This document shows positions 54,207-63,482 of a stretch of DNA of 64,000 nucleotides, piece by piece (position 1 is the first letter of the stretch; every line of letters starts with the position of its first letter). Origin of the DNA: Pedobacter sp. KBW06 (lineage in GTDB: Bacteria > Bacteroidota > Bacteroidia > Sphingobacteriales > Sphingobacteriaceae); NCBI RefSeq assembly GCF_003852525.1, contig NZ_QAJL01000001.1, positions 916,983-980,982 of the forward strand. The letters are read 5' to 3'. Made by a program: the position numbers and the translations under genes. The notes under the pieces were generated by a model that worked only from the letters and a program-made list of their open reading frames with translations, was not told the origin of the DNA and did not search any database.

Positions 54207-54863
54207 TTAACTTATAAATTGAGCGTTTAAATTTTCTAACTCTAATATACAAATATTTCCAAAACCAATTCTTTTTAAGAATACACCGTTATCAATGCAA
54301 ATGATTTTTTCATGTGCAATACTGTTCAATATATCATCCTTTGAAGTTGGGTTATGCCCATGAATTATTTTTCTATCTCCTAACCATTCATAGTCAATAA
54401 AATCTTCCTGGGTACGAGACCATAACATAGTTTCAGTATCTTCAAAGGGATCCTTTGCCTTCATATTTAAAGCCGCATGAACAAATATATAGTCGGCATG
54501 CAGATAATAATGGCGAAATGAATTAATCAACTCGATATATTTATAAGGAATTTTTTCAATAGATGAAGTCAAAAAACTTGATAACGTTGCATCTCCCCCA
54601 TTGATAAACCATTTAGAAATCTGACTCTTATCTGCAATTGCATCTAATAGCATTTGCTCATGATTGCCCCTTAGGCATATCAGATTAAAATCATGTTGAA
54701 TAAGTAACATAATAGTATCCAACACTCCTTTACTATCAAAGCCTCTATCTATATAATCCCCTAAGAGTATTAATAAATCATCTTTCTTTAGGCTAACATG
54801 TTTTAGAGCTTTTCTAAATGCCTCATTGTCACCATGTATATCAGAAATGATAAATGTTCTCAT
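54207..54863 (-). CDS. PPP-type metallophosphatase
   Basis: This 218-residue calcineurin-like phosphoesterase has the metal motifs DIHGD (8-12), GDYIDRG, RGNHE and the late HGHNPT. The pattern is that of bacterial Ser/Thr phosphatases of the PPP type. It sits directly upstream of the kinase, so the pair could add and remove phosphate from the same target. ATG 54863 gives the standard N-terminus; an upstream start at 54887 is possible. Confidence 0.88.
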   Translation of the reverse strand: MRTFIISDIHGDNEAFRKALKHVSLKKDDLLILLGDYIDRGFDSKGVLDTIMLLIQHDFNLICLRGNHEQMLLDAIADKSQISKWFINGGDATLSSFLTSSIEKIPYKYIELINSFRHYYLHADYIFVHAALNMKAKDPFEDTETMLWSRTQEDFIDYEWLGDRKIIHGHNPTSKDDILNSIAHEKIICIDNGVFLKRIGFGNICILELENLNAQFIS

Positions 54864-55057
54864 AAAATACAAACAAATATAACTCACTTTTGTGGTGATT
54901 TATAGAAAAACATCTTTTCTATACCACAGTACTGGATATTTATTTGTCAATTCAAATATTCGCTTTACTTAATCCACTCCTCATAAACAAAATTAGCTCT
55001 GTTTACCTAAATAGATCTATATGAAATAAACCTATCTTAGTTAAAAATCTCGAAGAT

Positions 55058-56017
55058 ATGCCCTTGTGCTCAATTTGCCATATTACTGAAGCCACGCAAA
55101 CAGGTTCCCATCTTTTGTCAGCTTTTATGGTGGAAAGTACTATAGGAAAGCGAGGTGAAGAAGAGGGATATATCATAAGTGCAGAAGCAAATTTTGATTA
55201 TAGAAATAATACTGGGGCTGCACCAATTGTTGAAGATTATCTCTTTTGTAGGGGCTGTGAGCAAAGAATGGCTTATGTTGAAAATTATGTTTGCACAGAG
55301 TATAGGGATAAGCTTAAAAAACCTGGATATAAATCTAATTTTAGAGACGTTTCCAAAACCGAATACATAATTAGAGAAGCTTTAAACATAAACTATTATG
55401 CCCTTCTACTCTTTATTTGTACAGTTATATTTAGGATATCCATAACCAAAAAAGAATTGTTTGCAGAATTTAAACTTACAGCAGACGAAGAAGAAAAACT
55501 TAGAAAAATCATCAATGAGGCATTGCCACTTTACCAAAACTTTAAAGTAAAAATAAAACGCAATCAATTTATACGTGAGATAAATGAAAAAGCTGCCATA
55601 TTCGATGGACTATATTTTATTATGGCCTCATATGATGAATTAGAAGATGAAACAATAAGTTTCAACATGGCTTATCCGGAGTACACCCACCCATATAATT
55701 TTATTTTTGGCCAATTTATACTCTACTTTTTTTTCATTAAACCAAGGAAAAATATTCCGAATTTGGACTTTTTTAATCTAATGAACGAACTAGATATTGA
55801 TCTCATCTACAATGGTGAAGGTGCCAATATAAAAACAGTTATGCTAAAAGAAGGTCGCTGGAAGGAAATTTTGAATATTCCACGACAAATTTTGGTCAGA
55901 AAAAAGATACCAGGTCTCATGAAAAAATTTTTAGAAGAATTTGCTAAGAACAACAAACACAAGCCTACTAATGATGACTGGGTTAAATACATTGATGATA
56001 ATTTTCCTGAAGGTTAG
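55058..56017 (+). CDS. zinc-finger protein of unknown function
   Basis: This 319-residue protein has an N-terminal treble-clef-like motif: Cys4 and Cys7 (CSIC), a GSHLL with His18, and Cys64 and Cys67 (CRGC). This could be a structural zinc site or the start of an HNH-like nuclease, but no full HNH motif is seen. The rest is helical, with a hydrophobic stretch around YYALLLFICTVIF and a charged C-terminus. It is divergent from the phosphatase. Confidence 0.55.
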   Translation: MPLCSICHITEATQTGSHLLSAFMVESTIGKRGEEEGYIISAEANFDYRNNTGAAPIVEDYLFCRGCEQRMAYVENYVCTEYRDKLKKPGYKSNFRDVSKTEYIIREALNINYYALLLFICTVIFRISITKKELFAEFKLTADEEEKLRKIINEALPLYQNFKVKIKRNQFIREINEKAAIFDGLYFIMASYDELEDETISFNMAYPEYTHPYNFIFGQFILYFFFIKPRKNIPNLDFFNLMNELDIDLIYNGEGANIKTVMLKEGRWKEILNIPRQILVRKKIPGLMKKFLEEFAKNNKHKPTNDDWVKYIDDNFPEG

Positions 56018-56129
56018 CTTAATGCTTTCTGGGTTCGGAAGATCTCACCAGATAGTTATTTTAAATTAAACAAAGGACGTCTCAAATAATTCTAATATAT
56101 CAATACTCTAGCCCCCATCTTCCTAACAA

Positions 56130-56942
56130 ATGGAGAAATTCGATAAAATAATAGAAGTACTTAATGTTAAACAAAAAGTTGATGAATCAGAATGTATGGT
56201 CTTATGGAAGACATTCTTGCAGGGGAGGTCATCCTACTTGGTTTTCTTAGATAATAGTAAAACGATCCGCGATTCGATAAGAAAATTAAATTCAACTCCA
56301 CTCCGGCAGCTACAGATTGACCAGAGATGGAGGGAACAGCGACGGATTGTTAAAGACTTGCAAAACGTCATTTCTTCAGGGCAGAATTTCCTGGACCATC
56401 TAAAGTATTCACATAATTTTAGTGAGGAAGTTTATGATAAGACATATACAATATTTTTCAGGGAACTAAGAAACTATTTAGTACACAATGATACATTTAA
56501 GCTCGTTACTAAAAATGAATATAATATAGATCAAGAACCAAAGTTTTACCAGGCTATGGACAAATCTCTTTTCACGTCTTTTATTATTAAGAAAGCCAAA
56601 GAAAAATATGATTGCATCAAATTAAATACAACCGAAGACAATAAAAGAGATGGAAAGCAATTTTGCGAATGGATGTCTCTTTTGAAATTCTTAGATGAAA
56701 AAGAACCCATGTTCGATTTCGAGCCCATCCTAAATCACTACATTATTTCATTGAATGCCTATTACTCAAATTGGGTCTTATCGATATTGAAGAAAAAGGT
56801 TAAATTGTTCCTCTTAAAAAAATTTAGTGAGGATATGAAAATAGTCAATAATCACTTTTTCTCCCAATTTAGTGAATCGAGACTACGTTATCTAAGACTT
56901 GCAATCTTCAAAAAGGAAAAACTAATTCCGAGACGTAAATAA
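56130..56942 (+). CDS. unknown protein with an HEPN-like RNxxxH motif
   Basis: This 270-residue helical protein contains RNYLVH at residues 114-119 (Arg114, Asn115, His119), in the context FFRELRNYLVHND. That is the form of the HEPN active-site motif of many toxin and defence RNases. Other parts have no recognised homology. It lies 112 bases after the zinc-finger gene on the same strand and next to the integrase. The RNase idea rests on one motif and is inference. Confidence 0.5.
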   Translation: MEKFDKIIEVLNVKQKVDESECMVLWKTFLQGRSSYLVFLDNSKTIRDSIRKLNSTPLRQLQIDQRWREQRRIVKDLQNVISSGQNFLDHLKYSHNFSEEVYDKTYTIFFRELRNYLVHNDTFKLVTKNEYNIDQEPKFYQAMDKSLFTSFIIKKAKEKYDCIKLNTTEDNKRDGKQFCEWMSLLKFLDEKEPMFDFEPILNHYIISLNAYYSNWVLSILKKKVKLFLLKKFSEDMKIVNNHFFSQFSESRLRYLRLAIFKKEKLIPRRK

Positions 56943-56945
56943 ATT

Positions 56946-58202
56946 TCAAACAGAACCGGAATTTCTTTCAAGAACTATCTTTTGTCTCAAGCTGACCATA
57001 TCATTAAGCACTTTTTTCTTTTTGACCTTGGAATATATCTGTGTTGTGCGGATGCTTGCATGACCGAGCATATGTGAAACACTTTCCATAGGCACTCCGT
57101 TTTCAAGTGTAACTGTTGTAGCAAAAGTGTGCCTAGCTAAGTGAAAAGTGACTGTTTTATTAATATTAGCCACCTCTGCGATAATTTTAAGATAACGGTT
57201 TACAATCTGATTTGAAAAAGATGGAAAAATTGTTTCATTTTCTATTGCAAGCTGATTGCTTTTATATTTTTTAATAATCTCCAGTGCTTCAGGGAGCAAT
57301 AAAACATGAAATTTACGCTGTGTAAATTTTCTATTTTTCTGTCTGATCATCTCAATCCAATACTCACCACCACTATCTTTAACCAGATGCTCTTTAGCAA
57401 GACTTATCAAATCACAATATGCCAGCCCAGTTAAACAACAAAACACAAAAAGATCACGAACGATCAGTTGACTACTCGTTAATCCATCAACTGCCCTGAT
57501 GCGGCTTAATTCTTCCATTTCAAGACAGTCACGATCTTTATTTATTATTTTACGCTCAAAATGAAGAAATGGATCATTCATAGTCCATCCGTTTTTTATA
57601 GCAACTCCAAATACCTTCTTAAAACGTTCCATGTGTTTCATTAATGTATTATTTCCACAAGGCTTCTGACCCTTATCTGGCACACGATTGAGCATATATA
57701 TACCAAAATCGGTAATGAACTTATTGTCAATTTTGTCTAGATAAATATCTTTCACCTTTCTCTGTTTTATCAAAAATTCCTTTAGAAAACGTTCTGTAGA
57801 AAAATAATTCTTTAAAGTCCCAGGTTCAATTAATGATGCTAGGTCAATATTATGGTGACTCAACAGAGAATTTAAAGTACATGGCTCCTTATCATACCCT
57901 TCTACCCTTGCTTTTATAGTTTCCGAAGACAATGGCTTATTTTCATATTTCAGGTCGTTATATGCGTTATTAATATCATTTATTAATAACCGAATTTTCT
58001 CTCTAACAAGTGCTTCTTCCTTACCATTGCCAGAAAGAGTTTGTTTAGTTTGATTCCACGCAGAAACATCAACCCTTTTCTTGGTTGAAATATCAGAAAA
58101 CTTACTATTTAAAGTAATCCGAACGAATAATGGCGCTCTACCTTCTTTCATTTTGTCCTTTTTCAGGAAAAATGATAGACTAAATGTGTTTGGGCTTTTC
58201 AT
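56946..58202 (-). CDS. int: tyrosine recombinase (ICE integrase)
   Basis: This 418-residue integrase has an arm-binding N-terminus, a SAM-like core-binding domain (about 110-215) and a catalytic domain. His354 and Arg357 (HLARHTF), His381 (MLGH) and the nucleophile Tyr390 (TTQIYSKV) are visible. The first catalytic Arg is replaced by Ala in CLTGLAYCDL, as in the IntDOT-like Bacteroidota recombinases, where this position also differs. It drives integration and excision of the element. It lies 280 bases from the tRNA-Pro genes. Confidence 0.92.
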   Translation of the reverse strand: MKSPNTFSLSFFLKKDKMKEGRAPLFVRITLNSKFSDISTKKRVDVSAWNQTKQTLSGNGKEEALVREKIRLLINDINNAYNDLKYENKPLSSETIKARVEGYDKEPCTLNSLLSHHNIDLASLIEPGTLKNYFSTERFLKEFLIKQRKVKDIYLDKIDNKFITDFGIYMLNRVPDKGQKPCGNNTLMKHMERFKKVFGVAIKNGWTMNDPFLHFERKIINKDRDCLEMEELSRIRAVDGLTSSQLIVRDLFVFCCLTGLAYCDLISLAKEHLVKDSGGEYWIEMIRQKNRKFTQRKFHVLLLPEALEIIKKYKSNQLAIENETIFPSFSNQIVNRYLKIIAEVANINKTVTFHLARHTFATTVTLENGVPMESVSHMLGHASIRTTQIYSKVKKKKVLNDMVSLRQKIVLERNSGSV

Positions 58203-58215
58203 ATTTTAATATGAT

Positions 58216-58241
58216 TTATGCCCTTTTATGCCCTTATGCCC
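58216..58241 (+). repeat. three TTATGCCC direct repeats upstream of int
   Basis: TTATGCCC occurs at 58216, 58226 and 58234, and its inverse GGGCATAA at 58372. This clustering just outside the integrase gene fits arm-type sites bound by tyrosine recombinases, or an operator of int. No core att repeat was recognised. The rest of 58203-58481 is A/T-rich and empty apart from the terminator at 58423. Confidence 0.4.
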
Positions 58242-58422
58242 TCTCTTGTTTTTAACGAATTAGAGGAACAAAACACAGGGTTAAAAAAGGCGGTAAAACA
58301 AAAAACTCAAGTAGTCATTTTTACTTTTTTTTGAAGGACAATTATAGCTGAAAAAAATAGGGTGTAGAATAGGGCATAAAAACCTTGATATTCTTTGCTT
58401 TTCTTTGATATGACTAAAACGA

Positions 58423-58458
58423 AAAAACCCTCTAAACTGTGACATCTAGAGGGTTTTT
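58423..58458 (-). terminator. terminator downstream of tRNA-Pro
   Basis: AAAAACCCTCTA (58423-58434) and TAGAGGGTTTTT (58447-58458) pair perfectly, with A/T runs at both ends. It serves the minus-strand tRNA genes and could also stop transcripts coming from the ICE. Confidence 0.8.
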
Positions 58459-58481
58459 GATAGAATTTGACATCTATGTTG

Positions 58482-58555
58482 TCGGGGTGGCAGGATTCGA
58501 ACCTACGACCTCCTGCTCCCAAAGCAGGCGCGATACCGGGCTACGCTACACCCCG
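58482..58555 (-). tRNA. tRNA-Pro(TGG), copy 1
   Basis: The minus strand folds as a tRNA with acceptor CGGGGTG/CACCCCG, the anticodon loop TTTGGGA (anticodon TGG) between CCTGC and GCAGG, and the T arm GGTTCGAATCC. CCA is not encoded. It is identical to the copy at 58613 and is the gene nearest the ICE integrase. Confidence 0.95.
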
Positions 58556-58612
58556 AACTGGTATCTTCTTTTTTACTGGTCATTATAAAACTACCTTTCC
58601 AGGTAATTTGTG

Positions 58613-58686
58613 TCGGGGTGGCAGGATTCGAACCTACGACCTCCTGCTCCCAAAGCAGGCGCGATACCGGGCTACGCTACACCCCG
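58613..58686 (-). tRNA. tRNA-Pro(TGG), copy 2
   Basis: This is an exact second copy of the neighbouring tRNA-Pro(TGG). The identity extends into the flanks, giving a 93-base direct repeat (58480-58572 and 58611-58703), so it is a recent tandem duplication. Confidence 0.95.
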
Positions 58687-58772
58687 AACTGGTATCTTCT
58701 TTTCCCTTTTTCGAAGGGCTGCAAAGGAACGATAATTAAACTACATATCCTATTTTGCAAATCATTGTTTCA

Positions 58773-58860
<88 letters not shown>

Positions 58861-58940
58861 TTTTCAATTCTTTTCTGAAAAACGCTCCTGTTTTTCGGGA
58901 TTGCAAATATAGTAACTTCATTCATTGATCCAAAAAAAAT

Positions 58941-61019
58941 TTAAACATTTTGTAAGTAATCTATACGCACATGATAGATGCTCATAAGCATCGTCTTGAA
59001 GATCAGCTTTATAGTTTCTAAATCTTTTAAAGTAATATCGCAGTTATCTAATTGATTTTGTTCTAATTTATAGTTAATGATCCTTTCGACGAGGTCATTT
59101 ATACTTTGGGCGTCCGGATTTTTCAGGCTTCTTGAGGCCGCTTCCACCGAATCTGCGAGCATTAAAACACCAGTTTCCTTAGAAAAAGGGATCGGTCCGG
59201 GGTAGCGGAAAATGTTTTCGTCCACAAATTTCTCCGGAGAATTCTTTAAAAAGCTCTGATAAAAATAATCGACCCTGGTATTTCCGTGGTGCGTTCTGAT
59301 AAAGTCGATCACACTTTCCGGCAATTGATGCCTGCGCGTAATTTCGATGCCCTTATGAACATGTTTAATAATGATCTGGGCACTTTGCTCGTATGGCAGC
59401 TTATCATGCGGGCTAAGGGCTGTATTTTGATTCTCTATAAAATACTGAGGGTTCTCAATCTTACCAATGTCATGATACAATGCACCGGCTCTTACCAGTA
59501 AGGAATTCCCTCCTATTTTAAAGATCGCCGCTTCGGCAAGGTTGGCCACCTGCAGCGAATGCTGGAAAGTACCCGGAGCTTTAAAAGCAAGCTCCCTTAA
59601 TAGTTTGTTGTTTGTATTGGTCAGCTCAATCAGCGCCACATCGGAAGTGATGCCAAACATTCTTTCAAAAGCATAGATCAAAGGATAAGCCAGGAGCGAC
59701 AACAACACACTAATGATGAAAGGAACAAAGTTAATCCATTCAATCTGGTCGAACGATCCCTCTCTTAATAAACCGATCCCCACAAAGGAAACAAAGTAGG
59801 CCGATAAGATGAATAAAGCGGACAACAGCAGTTGTTCTCTTTTGATCAGGTTCCTGATGCTATAGATTGCCACCATTCCGGAAGTAATCTGATAAAAGAC
59901 GAATTCAAAACTGTTGGGCACAAAGAAGCCTGCAATCAGGATCACGAGCAAATGCAGGTAAAGTGCCAGCCTGGTATCAAATAAGATCCTGATGATGATC
60001 GGAACGATACAGAAAGGAATATAATAGATACTCGGCAGGTTCAGTTTAATTGCCCAGGTCAGACACAGCAGCATCGTGGTGATCACGAGCAGCAGTAAAG
60101 ACAACTGCCGGTTGTCTGCAAAAATGTCTTTCCGGAACAGTTTCAAAAAGAACATGAGTAAACTCACAATAAAACCTACCAGCAGGATCTGACCCAAATA
60201 AACCAGCTTGCTATCCCCTATGGTTTTCGTTTGTGCTTCGTAGGCTTCTTTAAAGGAAAGCAGCTTTTGATAGATCTCATCGTCCACCACATTGTCTTTG
60301 GCAATGATCAGCTCCCCTTTCTGCACCATACCTCTGGTGGTAGAAAGACTGCTCACAGTATTGTTCTGTACAATGGTGGTTAACTTTTCATCGAAAGTGA
60401 TATTGGGCGTTAAATGATCTTCCACAAGATTAACGATCATCTCTTTTACTTTCAGGTTGATCGAATTGTAGTTCTTATCAAAATACTCCAGCGCAGACTG
60501 AACGGTAAATACATCCTGAGTACTCAGGTTCCTGCTGATGTTATTGGTCATCAGGGCAAAATCATAATATTTATTCCCCTTCTGATGCTTCGCGTTCATC
60601 GCAATGATTCCCCGGGTATAAATTGCTTCCAGTAACTTAAAGGAAGAGTTCTTATATCCGGCCTTTTCATTTTCAGGAAAAGCATTCGTTTTCCATTTTA
60701 CATCAAACTCATTCAGATAGGCTTCTTCCACTGAATTGATCTGATCTTTATTCATCTTATAAATCGGAAGCACATTGTTCAATGCATCCTTCTTATCTGT
60801 AGTTACCTGTGGGGTAGTTTTTAAAATGGCAAAACTGAAAGGAGAAACTAAATCTTTATTTTTCCATATCTCGCCCTTTTCGAATTCATACCTGAACCGG
60901 GGCTGTTTGGGTAAAAATACAGTTATGATCAATACGGAAAGCACCATCATAATGTATTTGATGTTTGATGAATACTTACGGTAAAGCACCCTATGGGAAT
61001 TCTTTTTGATTTTAGCCAA
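58941..61019 (-). CDS. 7TM-HD phosphodiesterase (PgpH/YqfF type)
   Basis: This 692-residue membrane enzyme has an N-terminal membrane segment (IKYIMMVLSVLIITVFL), a periplasmic 7TMR-HDED domain (about 50-265), seven membrane helices (about 270-460) and a C-terminal HD domain with LYHDIGKIENP and later DSVEAASRS. PgpH homologues degrade c-di-AMP; here that is inferred from the family. TTG at 61019 is the only start in place, since no in-frame ATG lies upstream. The gene is ordinary Bacteroidota chromosome and marks the end of the ICE. Confidence 0.88.
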   Translation of the reverse strand: MAKIKKNSHRVLYRKYSSNIKYIMMVLSVLIITVFLPKQPRFRYEFEKGEIWKNKDLVSPFSFAILKTTPQVTTDKKDALNNVLPIYKMNKDQINSVEEAYLNEFDVKWKTNAFPENEKAGYKNSSFKLLEAIYTRGIIAMNAKHQKGNKYYDFALMTNNISRNLSTQDVFTVQSALEYFDKNYNSINLKVKEMIVNLVEDHLTPNITFDEKLTTIVQNNTVSSLSTTRGMVQKGELIIAKDNVVDDEIYQKLLSFKEAYEAQTKTIGDSKLVYLGQILLVGFIVSLLMFFLKLFRKDIFADNRQLSLLLLVITTMLLCLTWAIKLNLPSIYYIPFCIVPIIIRILFDTRLALYLHLLVILIAGFFVPNSFEFVFYQITSGMVAIYSIRNLIKREQLLLSALFILSAYFVSFVGIGLLREGSFDQIEWINFVPFIISVLLSLLAYPLIYAFERMFGITSDVALIELTNTNNKLLRELAFKAPGTFQHSLQVANLAEAAIFKIGGNSLLVRAGALYHDIGKIENPQYFIENQNTALSPHDKLPYEQSAQIIIKHVHKGIEITRRHQLPESVIDFIRTHHGNTRVDYFYQSFLKNSPEKFVDENIFRYPGPIPFSKETGVLMLADSVEAASRSLKNPDAQSINDLVERIINYKLEQNQLDNCDITLKDLETIKLIFKTMLMSIYHVRIDYLQNV

Positions 61020-61164
61020 GATTGATATAGATTGATTTCACTCAAAAATAATACAATTTTTCTTCAAATCGTGTTTTGGAAGAGGTAATCATGCGAAAGG
61101 ATGGGATTTACCTTGTTTATATGGATTAAAATACTTTACTTTATGATATCAAATCAATATCATT

Positions 61165-62022
61165 ATGTATCAGGAAAAAATCATCACTCCGCCATCCGGC
61201 TATTTAACCTTTGTATTATTTCTCGCCCTGCTGGGAGGTGGAATTTTTGCATTGGCCGTTGAACAATTTGCTGTTGGAGCCATCGCTCTTGTCTTGAATT
61301 TCGTCCTGGTACTGCCCGGGCTGATCATCAACAACCCTAATGAATCCAAAGTACTCACGCTGTTCGGGAAGTATGTAGGTACCGTAAAAACAGACGGTTT
61401 TTTCTGGGTGAATCCCTTAACGGCCAAAAAGAAGGTCTCCCTGAAAGCCAGAAACCTGAACGGGCATCAGATCAAGGTGAACGACAAACTGGGGAACCCG
61501 ATAGAAATTGCCGCTGTAGTGGTATGGCAGGTTCAGGAAACCGCAAAAGCAATGTTTGCCGTAGAAGATTACCATCAATACGTAAACATACAAAGTGAAG
61601 CTGCCGTAAGACATTTGGCCAACATCTTTCCTTACGATAATTTTGAGGATGAAGAGGCGACCATCACCTTAAAAGACGGCGCAGAGAAAGTGAGCTCCCT
61701 TCTGGAAGCAGAATTGAGTGAGCGCTTGTCCAGAGCCGGAATAGAAGTAATCGAAGCCAGAATTTCCCACCTGGCCTATGCGCAGGAAATCGCCAGTGCG
61801 ATGTTACAACGCCAGCAGGCCACCGCAGTGATTGCTGCCCGTAAACTGATTGTAGAAGGTGCAGTAGGCATGGTAGAAATGGCACTGGAAAGACTTTCAG
61901 AGAAAAACATCGTGGAACTGGATGAGGAACGCAAAGCCGCAATGGTGAGCAACCTCCTGGTGGTCCTTTGTGGCGACCGCAATGTACAACCGGTAGTCAA
62001 TACCGGAACATTATACAATTAA
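61165..62022 (+). CDS. SPFH/band-7 domain protein
   Basis: This 285-residue membrane protein has two N-terminal helices ([17 protein letters not shown] and [16 protein letters not shown]), then an SPFH domain (about 60-215) with [15 protein letters not shown] and [15 protein letters not shown], and a helical tail. SPFH proteins form oligomeric membrane platforms. It is followed 23 bases later by a small Arc-like gene, a pairing seen in other bacteria. Confidence 0.88.
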   Translation: MYQEKIITPPSGYLTFVLFLALLGGGIFALAVEQFAVGAIALVLNFVLVLPGLIINNPNESKVLTLFGKYVGTVKTDGFFWVNPLTAKKKVSLKARNLNGHQIKVNDKLGNPIEIAAVVVWQVQETAKAMFAVEDYHQYVNIQSEAAVRHLANIFPYDNFEDEEATITLKDGAEKVSSLLEAELSERLSRAGIEVIEARISHLAYAQEIASAMLQRQQATAVIAARKLIVEGAVGMVEMALERLSEKNIVELDEERKAAMVSNLLVVLCGDRNVQPVVNTGTLYN

Positions 62023-62045
62023 TAGACAAGGAGTACAAAAAAGAT

Positions 62046-62225
62046 ATGTCTGAGAAAGATAAAAAGGCTTTTGTGCTAAGAATCAACCCCGCCCTGCTCA
62101 AAGAGATTGAGAATTGGGCCGGGGATGAGTTTAGAAGCACCAACGGGCAGATAGAATACCTGTTGAATGAAGCACTGAAATCGAAAAGAAAACGACGGAT
62201 AAACAAAAATGATACAGAGGGATAA
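62046..62225 (+). CDS. Arc-family ribbon-helix-helix protein
   Basis: This 59-residue protein has the ribbon-helix-helix pattern FVLRINPALLKEIENWAGDEF and TNGQIEYLLNEAL, then a basic tail (KRKRRINK). It is predicted to bind DNA. It starts at ATG 62046 after the SPFH gene, and longer frames upstream overlap that gene. The function of the SPFH/Arc pair is not established. Confidence 0.75.
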   Translation: MSEKDKKAFVLRINPALLKEIENWAGDEFRSTNGQIEYLLNEALKSKRKRRINKNDTEG

Positions 62226-62269
62226 TGTTAAAAATAACCGACTTTAACCAGCAGATGCCAGTAATTACT

Positions 62270-62277
62270 TAACTTTG
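62270..62277 (+). promoter_or_regulatory. -7 box of the thiolase promoter
   Basis: TAACTTTG matches the Bacteroidota TAnnTTTG element 26 bases ahead of the thiolase ATG. No clear TTG element is found at the expected distance, so the call rests on the -7 box alone. Confidence 0.5.
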
Positions 62278-62303
62278 CTTTTAACCAAAATTAAAAGACA
62301 TCA

Positions 62304-63482
62304 ATGAGAGAAGTAGTTATAGTATCAGCCCTTAGAACCCCAATAGGAAGTTTTGGTGGTTCATTATCAGGTTTTTCAGCTACCCAACTGGGTGGTTTAG
62401 CGATTAAAGCGGCTGTAGAAAAAGCGGGCATCAGCCCTGCTGACGTTCAGGAAGTTTATATGGGCAATGTCTTGTCCGCTAATATTGGTCAGGCCCCAGC
62501 TACACAGGCCGCAAAGTTTGCCGGATTACCGGACGTTCCTTCCACAACCATCAATAAAGTTTGTGCTTCAGGAACAAAAGCCATCATGCTTGCCGCACAA
62601 AGTATCGCCCTTGGCCAGAACGACATCGTCGTGGCCGGAGGTATGGAAAGCATGAGCAATGTCCCTTATTATTTAGATAAAGCAAGAAACGGATACCGTT
62701 TAGGCCATGGTCAGATTACTGACGGATTGATCAAAGACGGCCTCTGGGATGTATATAATGATTACCACATGGGTTCTGCTGCAGAGCTATGTGCTGCTGA
62801 CTGTAACGTTAGCCGTGAAGAACAGGATGCTTTCGCGATCAGCTCTTACAAAAAAGCTCAGGCAGCACAGACTGAAGGTAAATTCGACTCAGAAATTATC
62901 ACTGTAGAAGTAAAAGACCGCAAAGGCGATGTGACCCTGATTTCTAAAGATGAAGAACCTTTTGCTGTTAAATTTGATAAAATTCCAGGCTTAAAACCGG
63001 TGTTCAAAAAAGACGGAACGGTAACCGCAGCAAATGCCTCTACCTTAAATGATGGCGCTGCAGCATTGGTACTGATGAGTGCTGATAAAGCAAAAGAACT
63101 TGGATTAAAGCCATTGGCAAAGATTCTTGCTTATGCAGATGCACAACAGGCACCGGAATGGTTTACTACCGCCCCTGCAAAAGCAATTCCACTGGCCCTT
63201 AAAAACGCAGGAAAAAGCATCGCTGATGTTGATTTCTTTGAAATCAATGAAGCGTTCTCTGTGGTTTCCCTGGCCAACAACAAATTACTGGAACTGGACA
63301 ACAATAAAGTGAATGTAAACGGAGGTGCGGTTTCTCTTGGTCACCCACTGGGTGCTTCAGGTGCCAGAATCGTCGTGACTTTACTTGCTGTACTGGCTCA
63401 AAATAACGGAAGCATCGGCGTAGCCGGAATCTGTAATGGTGGTGGTGGTGCCAGCGCAATCGTTATCGAAAAATTAAACTAA
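62304..63482 (+). CDS. acetyl-CoA C-acetyltransferase (thiolase)
   Basis: This is a 392-residue cytoplasmic thiolase that condenses two acetyl-CoA or cleaves acetoacetyl-CoA. The nucleophile Cys87 is in [10 protein letters not shown], His347 in [10 protein letters not shown], and the second Cys377 in GICNGGGG. The length is typical of the biosynthetic type. Substrate chain length cannot be read from the sequence. The next gene follows without a gap, so the two may be transcribed together. Confidence 0.92.
   Translation: MREVVIVSALRTPIGSFGGSLSGFSATQLGGLAIKAAVEKAGISPADVQEVYMGNVLSANIGQAPATQAAKFAGLPDVPSTTINKVCASGTKAIMLAAQSIALGQNDIVVAGGMESMSNVPYYLDKARNGYRLGHGQITDGLIKDGLWDVYNDYHMGSAAELCAADCNVSREEQDAFAISSYKKAQAAQTEGKFDSEIITVEVKDRKGDVTLISKDEEPFAVKFDKIPGLKPVFKKDGTVTAANASTLNDGAAALVLMSADKAKELGLKPLAKILAYADAQQAPEWFTTAPAKAIPLALKNAGKSIADVDFFEINEAFSVVSLANNKLLELDNNKVNVNGGAVSLGHPLGASGARIVVTLLAVLAQNNGSIGVAGICNGGGGASAIVIEKLN

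Noticed and set aside
18457..58480. Direct repeats as attL and attR of the ICE
   Set aside because: Only a weak TATTCTTT match between about 18465 and 58389 was found by eye, too short and A/T-rich to support a claim. No tRNA 3' fragment was seen on the left.
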